DNA of 64,000 nucleotides from Cellulomonas flavigena DSM 20109 (GTDB lineage Bacteria; Actinomycetota; Actinomycetes; Actinomycetales; Cellulomonadaceae), in assembly GCF_000092865.1 (NCBI RefSeq), contig NC_014151.1, positions 1,054,001 to 1,118,000 of the forward strand. Direction: 5' to 3'. Position numbers and translations under genes: made by a program. Below are positions 8,473 to 17,405 of this stretch, piece after piece; positions within the stretch are counted from its first letter, which is position 1; each line of letters opens with the position of its first letter. The notes beneath the pieces are model-generated. The model saw only the letters and a list, made by a program, of their open reading frames with translations, did no database searches and had not been told where the DNA came from.

Positions 8473-9894
8473 TCAGGCCTGCGGCGGGCGCGTCATCGCG
8501 AGCACGTCGAGCGCCGTGTCGAGCTGCTCGAGCGTCAGCTCGCCGCGCTCGACGAACCCGAGGTCGAGCGTCGCCTGGCGGATCGTCACGCCCTGCTTCA
8601 CGGCGTGCTTCGCGATCTTCGCGGCGTTCTCGTACCCGATCGTGCGGTTGAGCGGTGTGACGATCGACGGCGAGGACTCGGCCAGCGCGCGGGCGCGCTC
8701 GACGTTGGGCGTGGTGCCCGCGACCGTCCGGTCGGCCAGCACGCGCGACGCGTTCGCCAGCAGCCGGATCGACTCCAGCACGGCCGAGGCGATGACGGGG
8801 ATCTGCACGTTGAGCTCGAACGAGCCGCTCGCGCCCGCCCACGCGACCGTCGCATCGTTGCCGACGACGCGCGAGCACACCATGAGCACGGCCTCCGGGA
8901 CGACCGGGTTGACCTTGCCGGGCATGATCGACGAGCCGGGCTGCAGGTCGGGCAGCGCGATCTCGCCGAGGCCGGTGTTGGGGCCCGAGCCCATCCAGCG
9001 CAGGTCGTTGCAGATCTTCGTCAGGCTCACGGCGATGGTGCGCAGCGCACCCGACAGCTCGACGAGGCCGTCACGCGAGCTCTGCGCCTCGAAGTGGTCC
9101 CGTGCCTCGGTCAGCGGCAGGCCGGTGTCCTCGACCAGCAGCGCGATGACCCGCTGCGGGAAGCCCGCCGGGGTGTTGATGCCGGTGCCGACGGCGGTAC
9201 CGCCCAGGGGGACCTCCGCGGCGCGGGGGAGCGCGGCCTGCAGGCGCTCGACGCCGTACCGCACGGCCGCGGCGTACCCGCCGAACTCCTGGCCGAGCGT
9301 CACGGGCGTGGCGTCCATGAGGTGCGTGCGGCCGGACTTCACGACGGTGGCCCACGCGGTGGCCTTCTCCTCCAGCGCGCCGGCGAGGTGCTCGAGCGCG
9401 GGCACGAGGTCGCGCACGACGCCGGCCGTGGCCGCCACGTGCACCGACGTCGGGAACACGTCGTTCGACGACTGCGACGCGTTGACGTGGTCGTTCGGGT
9501 GCACGTCGCGCCCCAGCAGGCGCGTCGCGAGCGTCGCCAGGACCTCGTTGGTGTTCATGTTCGAGCTCGTGCCCGAGCCCGTCTGGTAGACGTCGACGGG
9601 GAAGTGCGCGTCGTGCACGCCCGAGGCGACCTCGTCGGCGGCGGCGACGATCGCGTCGGCGACGTCCTGCGGCAGGACGTCCAGCTCGGCGTTGGCCTTC
9701 GCCGCGGCCTTCTTCACGCGCGCCAGCGCCTCGACGTGCCCGCGCTCGAGCGTGCTGCCCGAGATCGGGAAGTTCTCGACCGCGCGCTGCGTCTGCGCGC
9801 GGTAGAGCGCGTGCGCCGGGACGCGCACCTCGCCCATCGTGTCGTGCTCGATGCGGTACTCGCCCGCGCCGTCGGGAGCGTTCATGTCAGTCAT
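8473..9894 (-). CDS. fumC: Class II fumarate hydratase
   Basis: Fumarase C, the iron-independent tetrameric enzyme that hydrates fumarate to L-malate in the TCA cycle. The lyase-1 signature [10 protein letters not shown] is present near residue 330, and the substrate-site segments [10 protein letters not shown] and [11 protein letters not shown] lie near 105-145. Length (473 aa) is normal for FumC; aspartase is the closest relative but the whole sequence reads as fumarase. ATG 9894 is preferred because GGAAGG sits 9 nt upstream; the longer ATG at 9903 abuts that SD directly and is unlikely. Single-gene unit, divergent from the LpqY-like gene. The dyad at 8298-8333 may end its transcript. Confidence 0.96.
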   Translation of the reverse strand: MTDMNAPDGAGEYRIEHDTMGEVRVPAHALYRAQTQRAVENFPISGSTLERGHVEALARVKKAAAKANAELDVLPQDVADAIVAAADEVASGVHDAHFPVDVYQTGSGTSSNMNTNEVLATLATRLLGRDVHPNDHVNASQSSNDVFPTSVHVAATAGVVRDLVPALEHLAGALEEKATAWATVVKSGRTHLMDATPVTLGQEFGGYAAAVRYGVERLQAALPRAAEVPLGGTAVGTGINTPAGFPQRVIALLVEDTGLPLTEARDHFEAQSSRDGLVELSGALRTIAVSLTKICNDLRWMGSGPNTGLGEIALPDLQPGSSIMPGKVNPVVPEAVLMVCSRVVGNDATVAWAGASGSFELNVQIPVIASAVLESIRLLANASRVLADRTVAGTTPNVERARALAESSPSIVTPLNRTIGYENAAKIAKHAVKQGVTIRQATLDLGFVERGELTLEQLDTALDVLAMTRPPQA

Positions 9895-10035
9895 GACGAC
9901 CATCCTTCCACCGCCGCCGGGCGCCGGTGGGCGGCCCGGGCGCGACGCTCCCCGGTGGCGAAACCCTGCGGGCCGTAGTCGGATGTGAACGTCCGCCCCG
10001 CACCTCCCCGACGACGCGAGAGGTCAGGTACCCAC

Positions 10036-11319
10036 GTGCGACGACCTGCCGTCCTCCTCGCCCTGGCCCTCGCAGCGCCGCTGGCCGCGTGCGCGTCGGC
10101 GGACGAGGGCCCGCCGACGCTCATGTGGTACATCAACCCGGACTCCGGCGGGCAGGCGCGCATCGCGTCCGAGTGCAGCGAGGAGTCCGGCGGCGCGTAC
10201 CGCCTCGAGGTGACGTTGCTGCCGCGTGACGCCCCGAGCCAGCGGGAGCAGCTCGTGCGCCGCCTCGCCGCCGGTGACACGTCGATCGACCTCATGAGCA
10301 TCGACCCGCCGTTCGTCCCGGAGTTCGCCAACGCGGACTTCCTGGCCGAGGTGCCGGACGACGTGGCCGACGCCGTCACGCAGGACGTCGCCGAGGGGGC
10401 GGTGGCGGCCGCGACGTTCGACGACGAGCTCGTCGTCGTCCCGTTCTGGGCCAACACGCAGCTGCTGTGGTACCGCAAGTCGGTCGCCGAGGCCGCGGGG
10501 CTCGACATGACGCAGCCCGTCACGTGGGACCAGGTCATCCAGGCCGCGGCCGACCAGGACGTCACGGTCGCCGTGCAGGGCACGCGCGCCGAGTCGCTCA
10601 CCGTGTGGGTCAACGCGCTCGTGGAGTCGGCCGGCGGGCACGTCCTGGAGAACCCCGAGGAGGAGGACCCGCGCGCGGTCGTCCCGAGCCTCGACTCCGA
10701 CGCGGGCCGCACGGCCGCCCAGATCATCGCCGACCTCACCGCCGCGGGCGTCGGCGGGCCGCAGCTGTCCAACGCGACCGAGGACATCAACGCCTCGATG
10801 TTCGAGAGCGACGACGCGGGCTTCATGGTCAACTGGCCGTTCGTCTGGCAGCGCGGCAAGGCCGGCGTCGAGGGCGGCAGCCTCGACCAGGCCACGCTCG
10901 ACGACTACGGCTGGGCGATGTACCCGCAGGCCGTGGAGGGCGAGCAGGCCCGGCCGCCCATCGGGGGGGTGACGCTCGGCGTCAGCGCGTTCGGCGAGCA
11001 CCAGGACCTCGCGTTCGAGGCCGCCCAGTGCATCGTCCAGCCCGAGAAGCAGGCCGCCTACTACATCTCCGACGGCAACCCGCCCGGCTCCCTCGCGGCT
11101 TTCGACGACCCCGAGGTCCAGGAGGAGTTCCCCATGGCCGACCTCATCCGGGAGTCCCTGCAGCACGCGGCCCCGCGACCGCAGACACCGTTCTACAACG
11201 AGGTGTCCTCGAGCATCCAGCGCACGTGGCACCCGCCACGCAGCGTGTCGCCGGACTCCGGTCCCGGCAGGGCCGACACCCTCGTCATGGACGTGCTCCA
11301 GGGAAGGGCGCTGCTGTGA
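10036..11319 (+). CDS. lpqY: Sugar ABC transporter substrate-binding lipoprotein, LpqY-like
   Basis: 427-residue solute-binding protein with a lipoprotein signal: two Arg, a hydrophobic core, then the lipobox LAAC, so it should be anchored outside the membrane. The body matches the layout of M. tuberculosis LpqY as I recall it: an LPR-x-x-x-x-Q-R-EQLVRRLAAGD segment, NTQLLWYR, VNWPFV, and a C-terminal AAPRPQTPFYN-like stretch. LpqY binds trehalose for the LpqY-SugABC importer. GTG 10036 was chosen over ATG 9985 because it puts the signal peptide at the N-terminus and has CAGG 7 nt upstream. It is followed without a gap by the two permeases. Trehalose specificity is inferred from similarity; another alpha-glucoside is possible. 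Confidence 0.85.
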   Translation: MRRPAVLLALALAAPLAACASADEGPPTLMWYINPDSGGQARIASECSEESGGAYRLEVTLLPRDAPSQREQLVRRLAAGDTSIDLMSIDPPFVPEFANADFLAEVPDDVADAVTQDVAEGAVAAATFDDELVVVPFWANTQLLWYRKSVAEAAGLDMTQPVTWDQVIQAAADQDVTVAVQGTRAESLTVWVNALVESAGGHVLENPEEEDPRAVVPSLDSDAGRTAAQIIADLTAAGVGGPQLSNATEDINASMFESDDAGFMVNWPFVWQRGKAGVEGGSLDQATLDDYGWAMYPQAVEGEQARPPIGGVTLGVSAFGEHQDLAFEAAQCIVQPEKQAAYYISDGNPPGSLAAFDDPEVQEEFPMADLIRESLQHAAPRPQTPFYNEVSSSIQRTWHPPRSVSPDSGPGRADTLVMDVLQGRALL

Positions 11320-12278
11320 GCGCCGCGACCACGGCCGTCCCGGCCGCAGCCGAGGCCGCGCGGGGCACGCGTCGCCGGGCGCCGTTGTCCGACCGCAGAC
11401 GCCAGGAGGCACGGCTCGGCCTGCTGCTCGCCAGTCCCGCGATCGTCGTGCTCCTCGCGGTCGTCGGCTACCCGATCCTGCAGGCCGTCTGGGACTCGCT
11501 GTTCAACTACAAGCTCACCAACCCCGATGCCCGCTCGTTCGTCGGCCTCGGCAACTACGGGCTGATCCTCTCCGACCCGATCTGGTGGCAGGCCCTGGGC
11601 GTGACCGTGCTCATCACGGTCGTCACCGTGGTCGTCGAGCTCGTCCTCGGCTTCGCGCTGGCCCTGGTGATGAACAACGCGCTCGGCGCCCTGCGGCCGG
11701 GGCTGCGCACCGCGATCCTCATCCCGTACGCGATCATCACGGTCGTCTCGGCGTTCGCGTTCCGGTTCATGTTCGACCTCACCAGTGGGTTCGTGAACGC
11801 CTGGCTGCCGTTCGTCGGCGACGACACCGACTGGTTCGCGTCGTTCGGCACGGCCGTCACGGTCATCTCGATCTCGGAGATCTGGAAGACCACGCCGTTC
11901 ATCTCGCTGCTGCTGCTCTCGGGCCTCGCGCAGGTGCCGGGCGAGCTGCAGGAGGCGGCGAAGGTCGACGGGGCCACGTGGTGGCAGCGCATGCGCCGCG
12001 TGACGATCCCCAACATGAAGGCCGCGATCATGGTCGCGCTGCTGTTCCGCACGCTCGACGCGTTCCGGATCTTCGACAACATCTTCATCATGACGAACGG
12101 CGCCGCCGGCACCGAGTCGGTGTCGTTCCTCGCCTACCGGCAGACCATCCAGCGCCTCGAGATCGGCATCGGCTCGGCGGTGTCCGTGCTGCTGACCATC
12201 GCCGTCGCGCTCATCGCGCTGATGTTCGTCAAGGGCTTCAAGGTGAACCTGGCGGCGTCGACGAGGGCGGGACGATGA
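11316..12278 (+). CDS. sugA: Sugar ABC transporter permease, SugA-like
   Basis: 320-residue inner-membrane permease of the MalF type with about six membrane segments. The EAA loop (ELQEAAKVDGATWWQRMRRV), which docks onto the ATPase, lies near residue 215. The GTG start overlaps the stop of the binding-protein gene by 4 bp, with GGAAGGG about 7 nt upstream. The N-terminal 25 residues are Ala/Arg-rich and cytoplasmic. It should form the translocation pore with the next gene's product. The name follows its position in an LpqY-SugABC-like operon; substrate specificity is not visible in the permease itself. Confidence 0.88.
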   Translation: MSAATTAVPAAAEAARGTRRRAPLSDRRRQEARLGLLLASPAIVVLLAVVGYPILQAVWDSLFNYKLTNPDARSFVGLGNYGLILSDPIWWQALGVTVLITVVTVVVELVLGFALALVMNNALGALRPGLRTAILIPYAIITVVSAFAFRFMFDLTSGFVNAWLPFVGDDTDWFASFGTAVTVISISEIWKTTPFISLLLLSGLAQVPGELQEAAKVDGATWWQRMRRVTIPNMKAAIMVALLFRTLDAFRIFDNIFIMTNGAAGTESVSFLAYRQTIQRLEIGIGSAVSVLLTIAVALIALMFVKGFKVNLAASTRAGR

Positions 12279-13108
12279 GCGCGCGCGCGAAGGTCTGGTG
12301 GTGGGTCGGCGGGATCGCGATCTTCCTGTACTGCCTGTTCCCCGTGGTGTGGATCGTCTCGCTGTCCCTCAAGGCGCCGGCCGACCTCGACGACGGGCGG
12401 TTCCTGCCGTCGAGCGTGTCGTGGCAGAACTACGAGCTGATCCTCTCGGGCTCGGCGTCCGAGCTGTTCCTGCCGGCGCTGCGCAACTCGGTGGGCATCT
12501 GCCTCATCGCCACCGCGATCGCCGTGGTGCTCGCCGCCCTGTGCGCGTACGCCGTCGCGCGGCTCGACTTCCCCGGCAAGGCGTTCGTGCTGGGCCTGTC
12601 GCTCGCGGTGTCGATGTTCCCCGTCATCTCGATCGTCACACCCCTGTTCAACATCTGGCGCTCCGTCGGGCTGTTCGACACATGGGCCGGTCTGGTCATC
12701 CCGTACCTGTCGATCACGCTGCCGCTGTCGATCTGGACGCTGACGGCCTTCTTCCGTGAGATCCCGTGGGAGATGGAGCAGGCCGCACAGGTCGACGGCG
12801 CCACCACCGCGCAGGCGTTCCGCAAGGTCATCGTGCCGCTGGCCGGGCCCGGCGTGGCGACCACTGCGATCATCGCGTTCTTCCTCGCGTGGAACGACTT
12901 CGTCTACGGCATCTCGCTGACGTCCACCGAGGCGGCCCGGCCCGTGCCGGCCGCGCTCGCGTTCTTCACCGGCGCCTCGCAGTTCGAGGAGCCCACGGGG
13001 GCGATCTCCGCCGCCGCCGTCATCGTCACCATCCCCGTCGTCGTGCTGGTGCTGCTGTTCCAGCGTCAGATCGTCGCCGGGCTCACCCAGGGCGCGGTCA
13101 AGGGCTGA
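12275..13108 (+). CDS. sugB: Sugar ABC transporter permease, SugB-like
   Basis: 277-residue MalG-type permease and second half of the pore. It begins MSARAKVWWWVGGIAIF with a membrane segment at once, has about six segments in all, and carries the EAA loop EMEQAAQVDGATTAQAFRKV near residue 175. Its ATG overlaps the SugA-like stop by 4 bp (12275-12278). Length is standard for MalG/SugB proteins. No anomalies seen. Confidence 0.9.
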   Translation: MSARAKVWWWVGGIAIFLYCLFPVVWIVSLSLKAPADLDDGRFLPSSVSWQNYELILSGSASELFLPALRNSVGICLIATAIAVVLAALCAYAVARLDFPGKAFVLGLSLAVSMFPVISIVTPLFNIWRSVGLFDTWAGLVIPYLSITLPLSIWTLTAFFREIPWEMEQAAQVDGATTAQAFRKVIVPLAGPGVATTAIIAFFLAWNDFVYGISLTSTEAARPVPAALAFFTGASQFEEPTGAISAAAVIVTIPVVVLVLLFQRQIVAGLTQGAVKG

Positions 13109-13134
13109 CGCCCTGGCGCAGGAGGAGGACCGTC

Positions 13135-14430
13135 ATGGCAGCGATCACGCTCAGCCACGTCGTGAAGAAGTACGGCGACGGCTACCCGGCGGTGAACGAC
13201 GTGAGCCTGGACATCGACGACGGCGAGTTCGTCATCCTCGTCGGGCCCTCGGGTTGCGGGAAGTCGACGCTGCTGCGGATGGTCGTGGGGCTGGAGGACA
13301 TCAGCGACGGCGAGATCCGGATCGACGGTGACGTCGTCAACGACAAGGCGCCGCGCGACCGCAAGCTCGCGATGGTCTTCCAGAACTACGCGCTCTACCC
13401 GCATCTCAGCGTCTTCGAGAACATCGCGTTCCCGTTGCGCCTCGAGAAGGGGCGGTACCCGGAGTCGGAGATCCGTGCGCGTGTCGAGAAGGCCGCAGAC
13501 ACCCTCGAGCTGCGCGAGCACCTCGAGCGCAAGCCCGCCAACCTCTCCGGCGGCCAGCGGCAGCGCGTCGCCATGGGCCGGGCGATCGTGCGCGAGGCCC
13601 GCGCGTTCCTGTTCGACGAGCCGCTGTCGAACCTCGATGCCAAGCTGCGCGGGCAGATGCGCACCGAGATCGCGCGCATGCAGCGCCGCCTGGGCACGAC
13701 GACGCTCTACGTGACGCACGACCAGACCGAGGCCATGACGCTGGGCGACCGCGTCGCGGTGCTGAAGAAGGGTGTCCTGCAGCAGGCGGCGTCGCCGCGC
13801 GCACTGTACGAGCAGCCCGTCAACCTGTTCGTGGCGGGATTCATCGGATCCCCGCCCATGAACTTCCTGCCCGGAGAGGTCGACGGCGACGTGCTCCGGC
13901 TGCCCTTCGCGGACGTGCCGCTGACGGATGCGCTGCGGTCGCGCGTCGGTGACCGCGAGCTCGTCATCGTCGGGCTGCGGCCCGAGCACCTGGAGGACGC
14001 GGACACCCTCGACGACGAGACGCGAGGCAAGGGCGTGACGTTCGAGGCCGACGTCGACGTCGTCGAGTGGCTCGGCGCCGAGCTCTACGCGTACATCCCG
14101 TTCGAGACGCGCGACGACGTGGCCGCCACCCTCGCGGAGCTCGACCGCGACCTCGACGGCGAGGGCATGCGCACGCAGCTCGTCGCCGCGCTGGGCGCCG
14201 AGTCGCACGCCCGTGACGGGGACGTGGCCGAGCTGTGGTTCGACCCGTCCCGGCTCCTCGTCTTCGACCCCGAGACCGGCGACAACCTCACGTTCGACGA
14301 GGAGGCGGCGCGGAAGGCCGACGAGGACAGCGTCGAGGAGCGCAAGCGCGCCACCGAGCGGGCACGCAAGCGCGCCGAGCGCACGGAGGCCAAGGAGCGC
14401 GGGAGCTCCGACCGCGACACCGCCGCCTGA
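13135..14430 (+). CDS. sugC: Sugar ABC transporter ATP-binding protein, SugC-like
   Basis: 431-residue ATPase of the MalK/UgpC/SugC group. Walker A GPSGCGKST is at about 38-46, signature LSGGQRQR near 140 and Walker B FLFDEPLSNLDAKLR near 160. The MalK-type regulatory (TOBE/OB) domain follows, with LFVAGFIGSPPMNF near 235. The end of that domain (FDPSRLLVFDPETGDNLT) is very like mycobacterial SugC. A charged tail of about 35 residues is extra. AGGAGGAGG lies 5 nt before the ATG. Fourth gene of the operon; it powers import by the SugAB-like pore. Some MalK-type ATPases serve several transporters, so sharing is possible. Confidence 0.92.
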   Translation: MAAITLSHVVKKYGDGYPAVNDVSLDIDDGEFVILVGPSGCGKSTLLRMVVGLEDISDGEIRIDGDVVNDKAPRDRKLAMVFQNYALYPHLSVFENIAFPLRLEKGRYPESEIRARVEKAADTLELREHLERKPANLSGGQRQRVAMGRAIVREARAFLFDEPLSNLDAKLRGQMRTEIARMQRRLGTTTLYVTHDQTEAMTLGDRVAVLKKGVLQQAASPRALYEQPVNLFVAGFIGSPPMNFLPGEVDGDVLRLPFADVPLTDALRSRVGDRELVIVGLRPEHLEDADTLDDETRGKGVTFEADVDVVEWLGAELYAYIPFETRDDVAATLAELDRDLDGEGMRTQLVAALGAESHARDGDVAELWFDPSRLLVFDPETGDNLTFDEEAARKADEDSVEERKRATERARKRAERTEAKERGSSDRDTAA

Positions 14431-14443
14431 CCCCCACCCCACA

Positions 14444-14540
14444 CCCGCCGACCGGAACCTGACTCACTGTTCGCGGGCCTGGACGGGTAGCCAGGTTCCG
14501 CTCGGCGCCCACCCCACCCGCCGACCGGAACCTGACTCAC
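14444..14540. repeat. Direct repeat pair of the CCCGCCGACCGGAAC family
   Basis: The 24-bp sequence CCCGCCGACCGGAACCTGAC plus TCAC occurs at 14444-14467 and again exactly at 14517-14540. Between them, at about 14492-14506, is a diverged inverted copy (GGTTCCGCTCGGCG). The same 15-bp core forms the arms of the inverted repeat at 23342-23407. It lies downstream of the SugC-like gene, where it may end transcription or be a small dispersed intergenic element. Confidence 0.75.
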
Positions 14541-14603
14541 CGACCGGGGACTCGAACGGGGAATGGTGGTCCGGTGGTGGTTTTCGCGGGGGACGATGGG
14601 CGC

Positions 14604-14921
14604 ATGGAGGAGGGCGCGACGACGCGGGTCTGCGACGCGGAACGGTTCCTGGTGCGTGGGCGGTGGGTGACGACGCCCCGGCGGTCGACGGACCGGGACA
14701 CGCTGCTCGAGCACGTCGCGGCGCTGCTCGTCGCGCCGGGCGAGGAGCTCGACGAGGCCACGCTCACCGCGCGCGTCGCCGAGATCGCCGACGACCCGGT
14801 GCGCGTGCGGCGCGACCTCGTCGAGTCCGGGCTCGTCGGGCGGCGGCAGGACGGCTCGCTCTACTGGCGCGAGCGGCGCACGGCCCACGACGACGAGCCG
14901 GCGGCCCGTCGCGCGGGTTGA
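14604..14921 (+). CDS. DUF2087-like small protein
   Basis: 105-residue protein. Residues 10-95 show the DUF2087 pattern: an RFLVRGRWVTTPRR start, a central helix with ELDEATLTARVAEIADD, and an ending RRDLVESGLVGRRQDGSLYW. That region looks like a winged-helix fold. DUF2087 domains often sit at the end of ArsR/MarR-type regulators, but here the domain stands alone. ATG 14604 was chosen because the domain begins soon after it; ATG 14574 in the same frame is possible. There is no strong SD for either. Function is not established. It faces the carbonic anhydrase gene tail to tail across a GC-rich dyad. Confidence 0.65.
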   Translation: MEEGATTRVCDAERFLVRGRWVTTPRRSTDRDTLLEHVAALLVAPGEELDEATLTARVAEIADDPVRVRRDLVESGLVGRRQDGSLYWRERRTAHDDEPAARRAG

Positions 14922-14928
14922 CGTCCTG

Positions 14929-14952
14929 CCCGCCGGCCGGACGTCCGGCGGG
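14929..14952. terminator. Dyad between convergent genes
   Basis: Arms CCCGCCGG (14929-14936) and CCGGCGGG (14945-14952) lie around an 8-base centre. The dyad is between the converging DUF2087-like and carbonic anhydrase genes and could stop transcription from both sides. There is no T-run, which is common in high-GC genomes. Confidence 0.5.
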
Positions 14953-15008
14953 TCGGCGCCCGCCGCCGACCGGCCGCGTCGAACCGGCGGCGACGGCCCG
15001 CGGCCGGG

Positions 15009-15697
<689 letters not shown>

Positions 15698-15701
<4 letters not shown>

Positions 15702-16738
15702 GCGCCGGCTCCCTTCGGGTCGGTGGGCAGGGTGGGGGTGGTGGCGTCGACGGCCGGCTGGGCGTCGGTGGTCGGCTCGTCGAGCTCGACGCGGGTGGGA
15801 GGGTTCGCGCCCGGCCGCGAGACGGTGATCGCCGCGATGCGCGCGCAGCGCTCCAGCACGGCCTGCACGGTGTCCGCGTCGACGTCGTGCAGCGCCGCAC
15901 GCCGGCCGGCGCCGAGCAGCCCGGCGGACCACAGCCCGTCGATCAGCCCACCCATGAACGAGTCACCCGCGCCGACGGTGTCGGCGACGGTGACGCGCGG
16001 GGCCGCGACCGACAGCCGCGCTCCGGCGGACGTCACCGCGAACGCGCCCTCGCCGCCGTGCGTGACGACGACGAGCGCCGGGCCGGTCCGGACCCACGTC
16101 TCGGCGATCTCCGCCGGTGCGACGCCCGGCTGCAGCCACGCGAGGTCCTCGTCGCTCACCTTGACGACGTCGACCCCGCGCACGAGCCGCTCGACCACCG
16201 GCAGCACGTCGGCCGGGTCACCCATGAGCGCAGGGCGCAGGTTCGGGTCGTACGTGAGCGTCGACGTCGCGCGGCGGCTCCCGAGCAGGTCGGCGACCTT
16301 CGGGCCGCCGGGGGTCAGGACGGCCGCGATCGAGCCGGTGTGCACGACGAGCGCGTCGTCGGCGTCCTCGTCCCACGTCGACGGTAGGTCCCACTCGAGG
16401 TCGAACTCGTAGGTCGCGACCCCCGCGGGGTCCAGGTGGGCGGTCGCGACGGGTGTCGCCGCCGGCGTCCGGTCACCGTGCAGCACACGCACGCCCGACG
16501 CCTCGAGATGGCGTCGCACCAGGTCGCCACGCGCGTCGGCCCCGAGCCACGTCAGCAGGTCCGCGCGCCGCCCCAGCCGCGCGAGACCCAGCGCGACGTT
16601 GGCGGGGCTCCCACCGGGGTGCTCGGCGCTCGAGCCGTCGGGGTGTCGCACGGCGTCGACGAGCGCCTCGCCGACGACCAGCGCACGCCCGGCGCCTGCG
16701 CCGCCCGCGGGCACGCGTCCCGTCCGGGTGACGCTCAC
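15698..16738 (-). CDS. PfkB-family carbohydrate kinase, probably fructokinase
   Basis: 346-residue ribokinase-fold sugar kinase. The N-terminal PfkB signature region [15 protein letters not shown] lies near residues 42-56. The C-terminal signature [15 protein letters not shown], with the catalytic Asp, lies near 260-274. [10 protein letters not shown] at the start is typical of fructokinases. A tail of about 35 residues after the kinase fold is Pro/Thr-rich and probably disordered. GTG 16738 overlaps the xseB stop by 4 bp. The sugar is not determined by the motifs alone; ribokinase or 2-keto-3-deoxygluconate kinase are alternatives. Confidence 0.88.
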
Positions 16739-17013
16739 CGGTCGGCCTCCTCGTCGCCGGGCGCGCCCTCGCGCGCGGCGGCCAGACGCGCCCGCGCGCC
16801 GTCGAGCCACTCCTGGCAGCGGGCGGCCAGCGCCTCACCCCGCTCCCACAGCGCGAGCGACTCCTCGAGCGTCCCGGCTCCGGACTCGAGCCGCGCGACG
16901 ATCGCGCCGAGCTCGTCGCGCGCCTGCTCGTAGCCGAGAGCCGCGGGGTCAGGCAGGGGTTCCGAGGCCGTCGGGGCGCCGCCGGCGGTCGTCTCACGTG
17001 GTGCCACGCGCAC
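16735..17013 (-). CDS. xseB: Exodeoxyribonuclease VII small subunit
   Basis: About 92 residues. The XseB core runs from [20 protein letters not shown] through [14 protein letters not shown] to [12 protein letters not shown], the short two-helix form expected of the small subunit that binds XseA. Exonuclease VII degrades single-stranded DNA into acid-soluble oligonucleotides. The start is uncertain: GTG 17013 and GTG 17007 both give a short Ala/Pro-rich leader and neither has a good SD. The gene lies downstream of xseA on the same strand, but 392 bp of repeat-rich DNA separate them, which is unusual since the two are normally adjacent. Confidence 0.88.
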   Translation of the reverse strand: MRVAPRETTAGGAPTASEPLPDPAALGYEQARDELGAIVARLESGAGTLEESLALWERGEALAARCQEWLDGARARLAAAREGAPGDEEADR

Positions 17014-17066
17014 AGTCAACCAGCCGACCCGGACACCCGCCCCCCACGTCCACACCGCCACCCACC

Positions 17067-17218
17067 TGGTGCGCACGACATCGTTCAGGCCCTCACGCAC
17101 CCCGCCCTGGCGTGAGCCATCGTTCCGGCCCTCGCGCACCCACCCCTGGCGTGAGACGTCGATCCAGCCCCGCGACCCGCGCCCCTTCCGCGAGACGTCG
17201 ACCCCGCCCGCCACTGCG
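17067..17218 (+). repeat. 39-41-bp degenerate direct repeats
   Basis: Units begin at 17067 (41 bp), 17108 (39 bp), 17147 (39 bp) and 17186 (partial, 33 bp). The best-conserved part is TGGCGTGAGACGTCGATCC followed by AGCCCC and a C-rich tail. The core GAGACGTC is the same as that of the neighbouring 31-bp repeats read on the opposite strand. Confidence 0.75.
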
Positions 17219-17250
17219 CGTGGTTTGCCGTATCGCGGGCGGGGGTGGGG

Positions 17251-17399
17251 CTGGACTGACGTCTCGGGAGTGGGGCTGGATTGGCGTCTCGGGGGTGGGG
17301 GTGGGGCTGGATTGGCGTCTCGGGGGTGGGGGTGGGGCTGGATTGACGTCTCGGGGGTGGGTGTGGGGCCGGGCTGACGTCTCGGGGGTGGGGGTGGGG
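17251..17399 (-). repeat. 31-bp tandem repeats
   Basis: Four consecutive 31-bp units at 17276, 17307, 17338 and 17369 follow a shorter 25-bp unit at 17251. On the + strand they read CTGGATTGGCGTCTCGGGGG plus TGGGGGTGGGG. Units 2 and 3 are identical and the others differ by a few bases. The last unit ends 6 nt from the xseA stop. There are no spacers between units, so this is not a CRISPR array. The G-rich strand is markedly G4-like. Confidence 0.85.
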
Positions 17400-17405
17400 G
17401 ACGGG

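Larger units (their letters stand above)
17014..17405. other. Gene-free repeat island between xseA and xseB
   Basis: This 392-bp stretch has no supported gene. Nearly all of it is two opposed sets of short repeats (listed separately) around a centre at about 17219-17250. Open frames across it are compositionally biased by-products of the repeats. Any xseA-xseB cotranscript would have to pass through it. Confidence 0.8.

Noticed and set aside
15702..15932. N-terminal extension of the carbonic anhydrase
   Set aside because: It lies in the kinase gene and is Arg-rich; GTG 15701 gives the family N-terminus and a coupled 4-bp overlap.
17251..17399. 31-bp repeats as a possible CRISPR array
   Set aside because: The units abut directly with no spacers, and no cas genes are near.
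17014..17405. Pro/Arg-rich open frames across the repeat island
   Set aside because: Their sequence simply follows the repeats (the 31-bp period is not a multiple of three), and there is no start with an SD.
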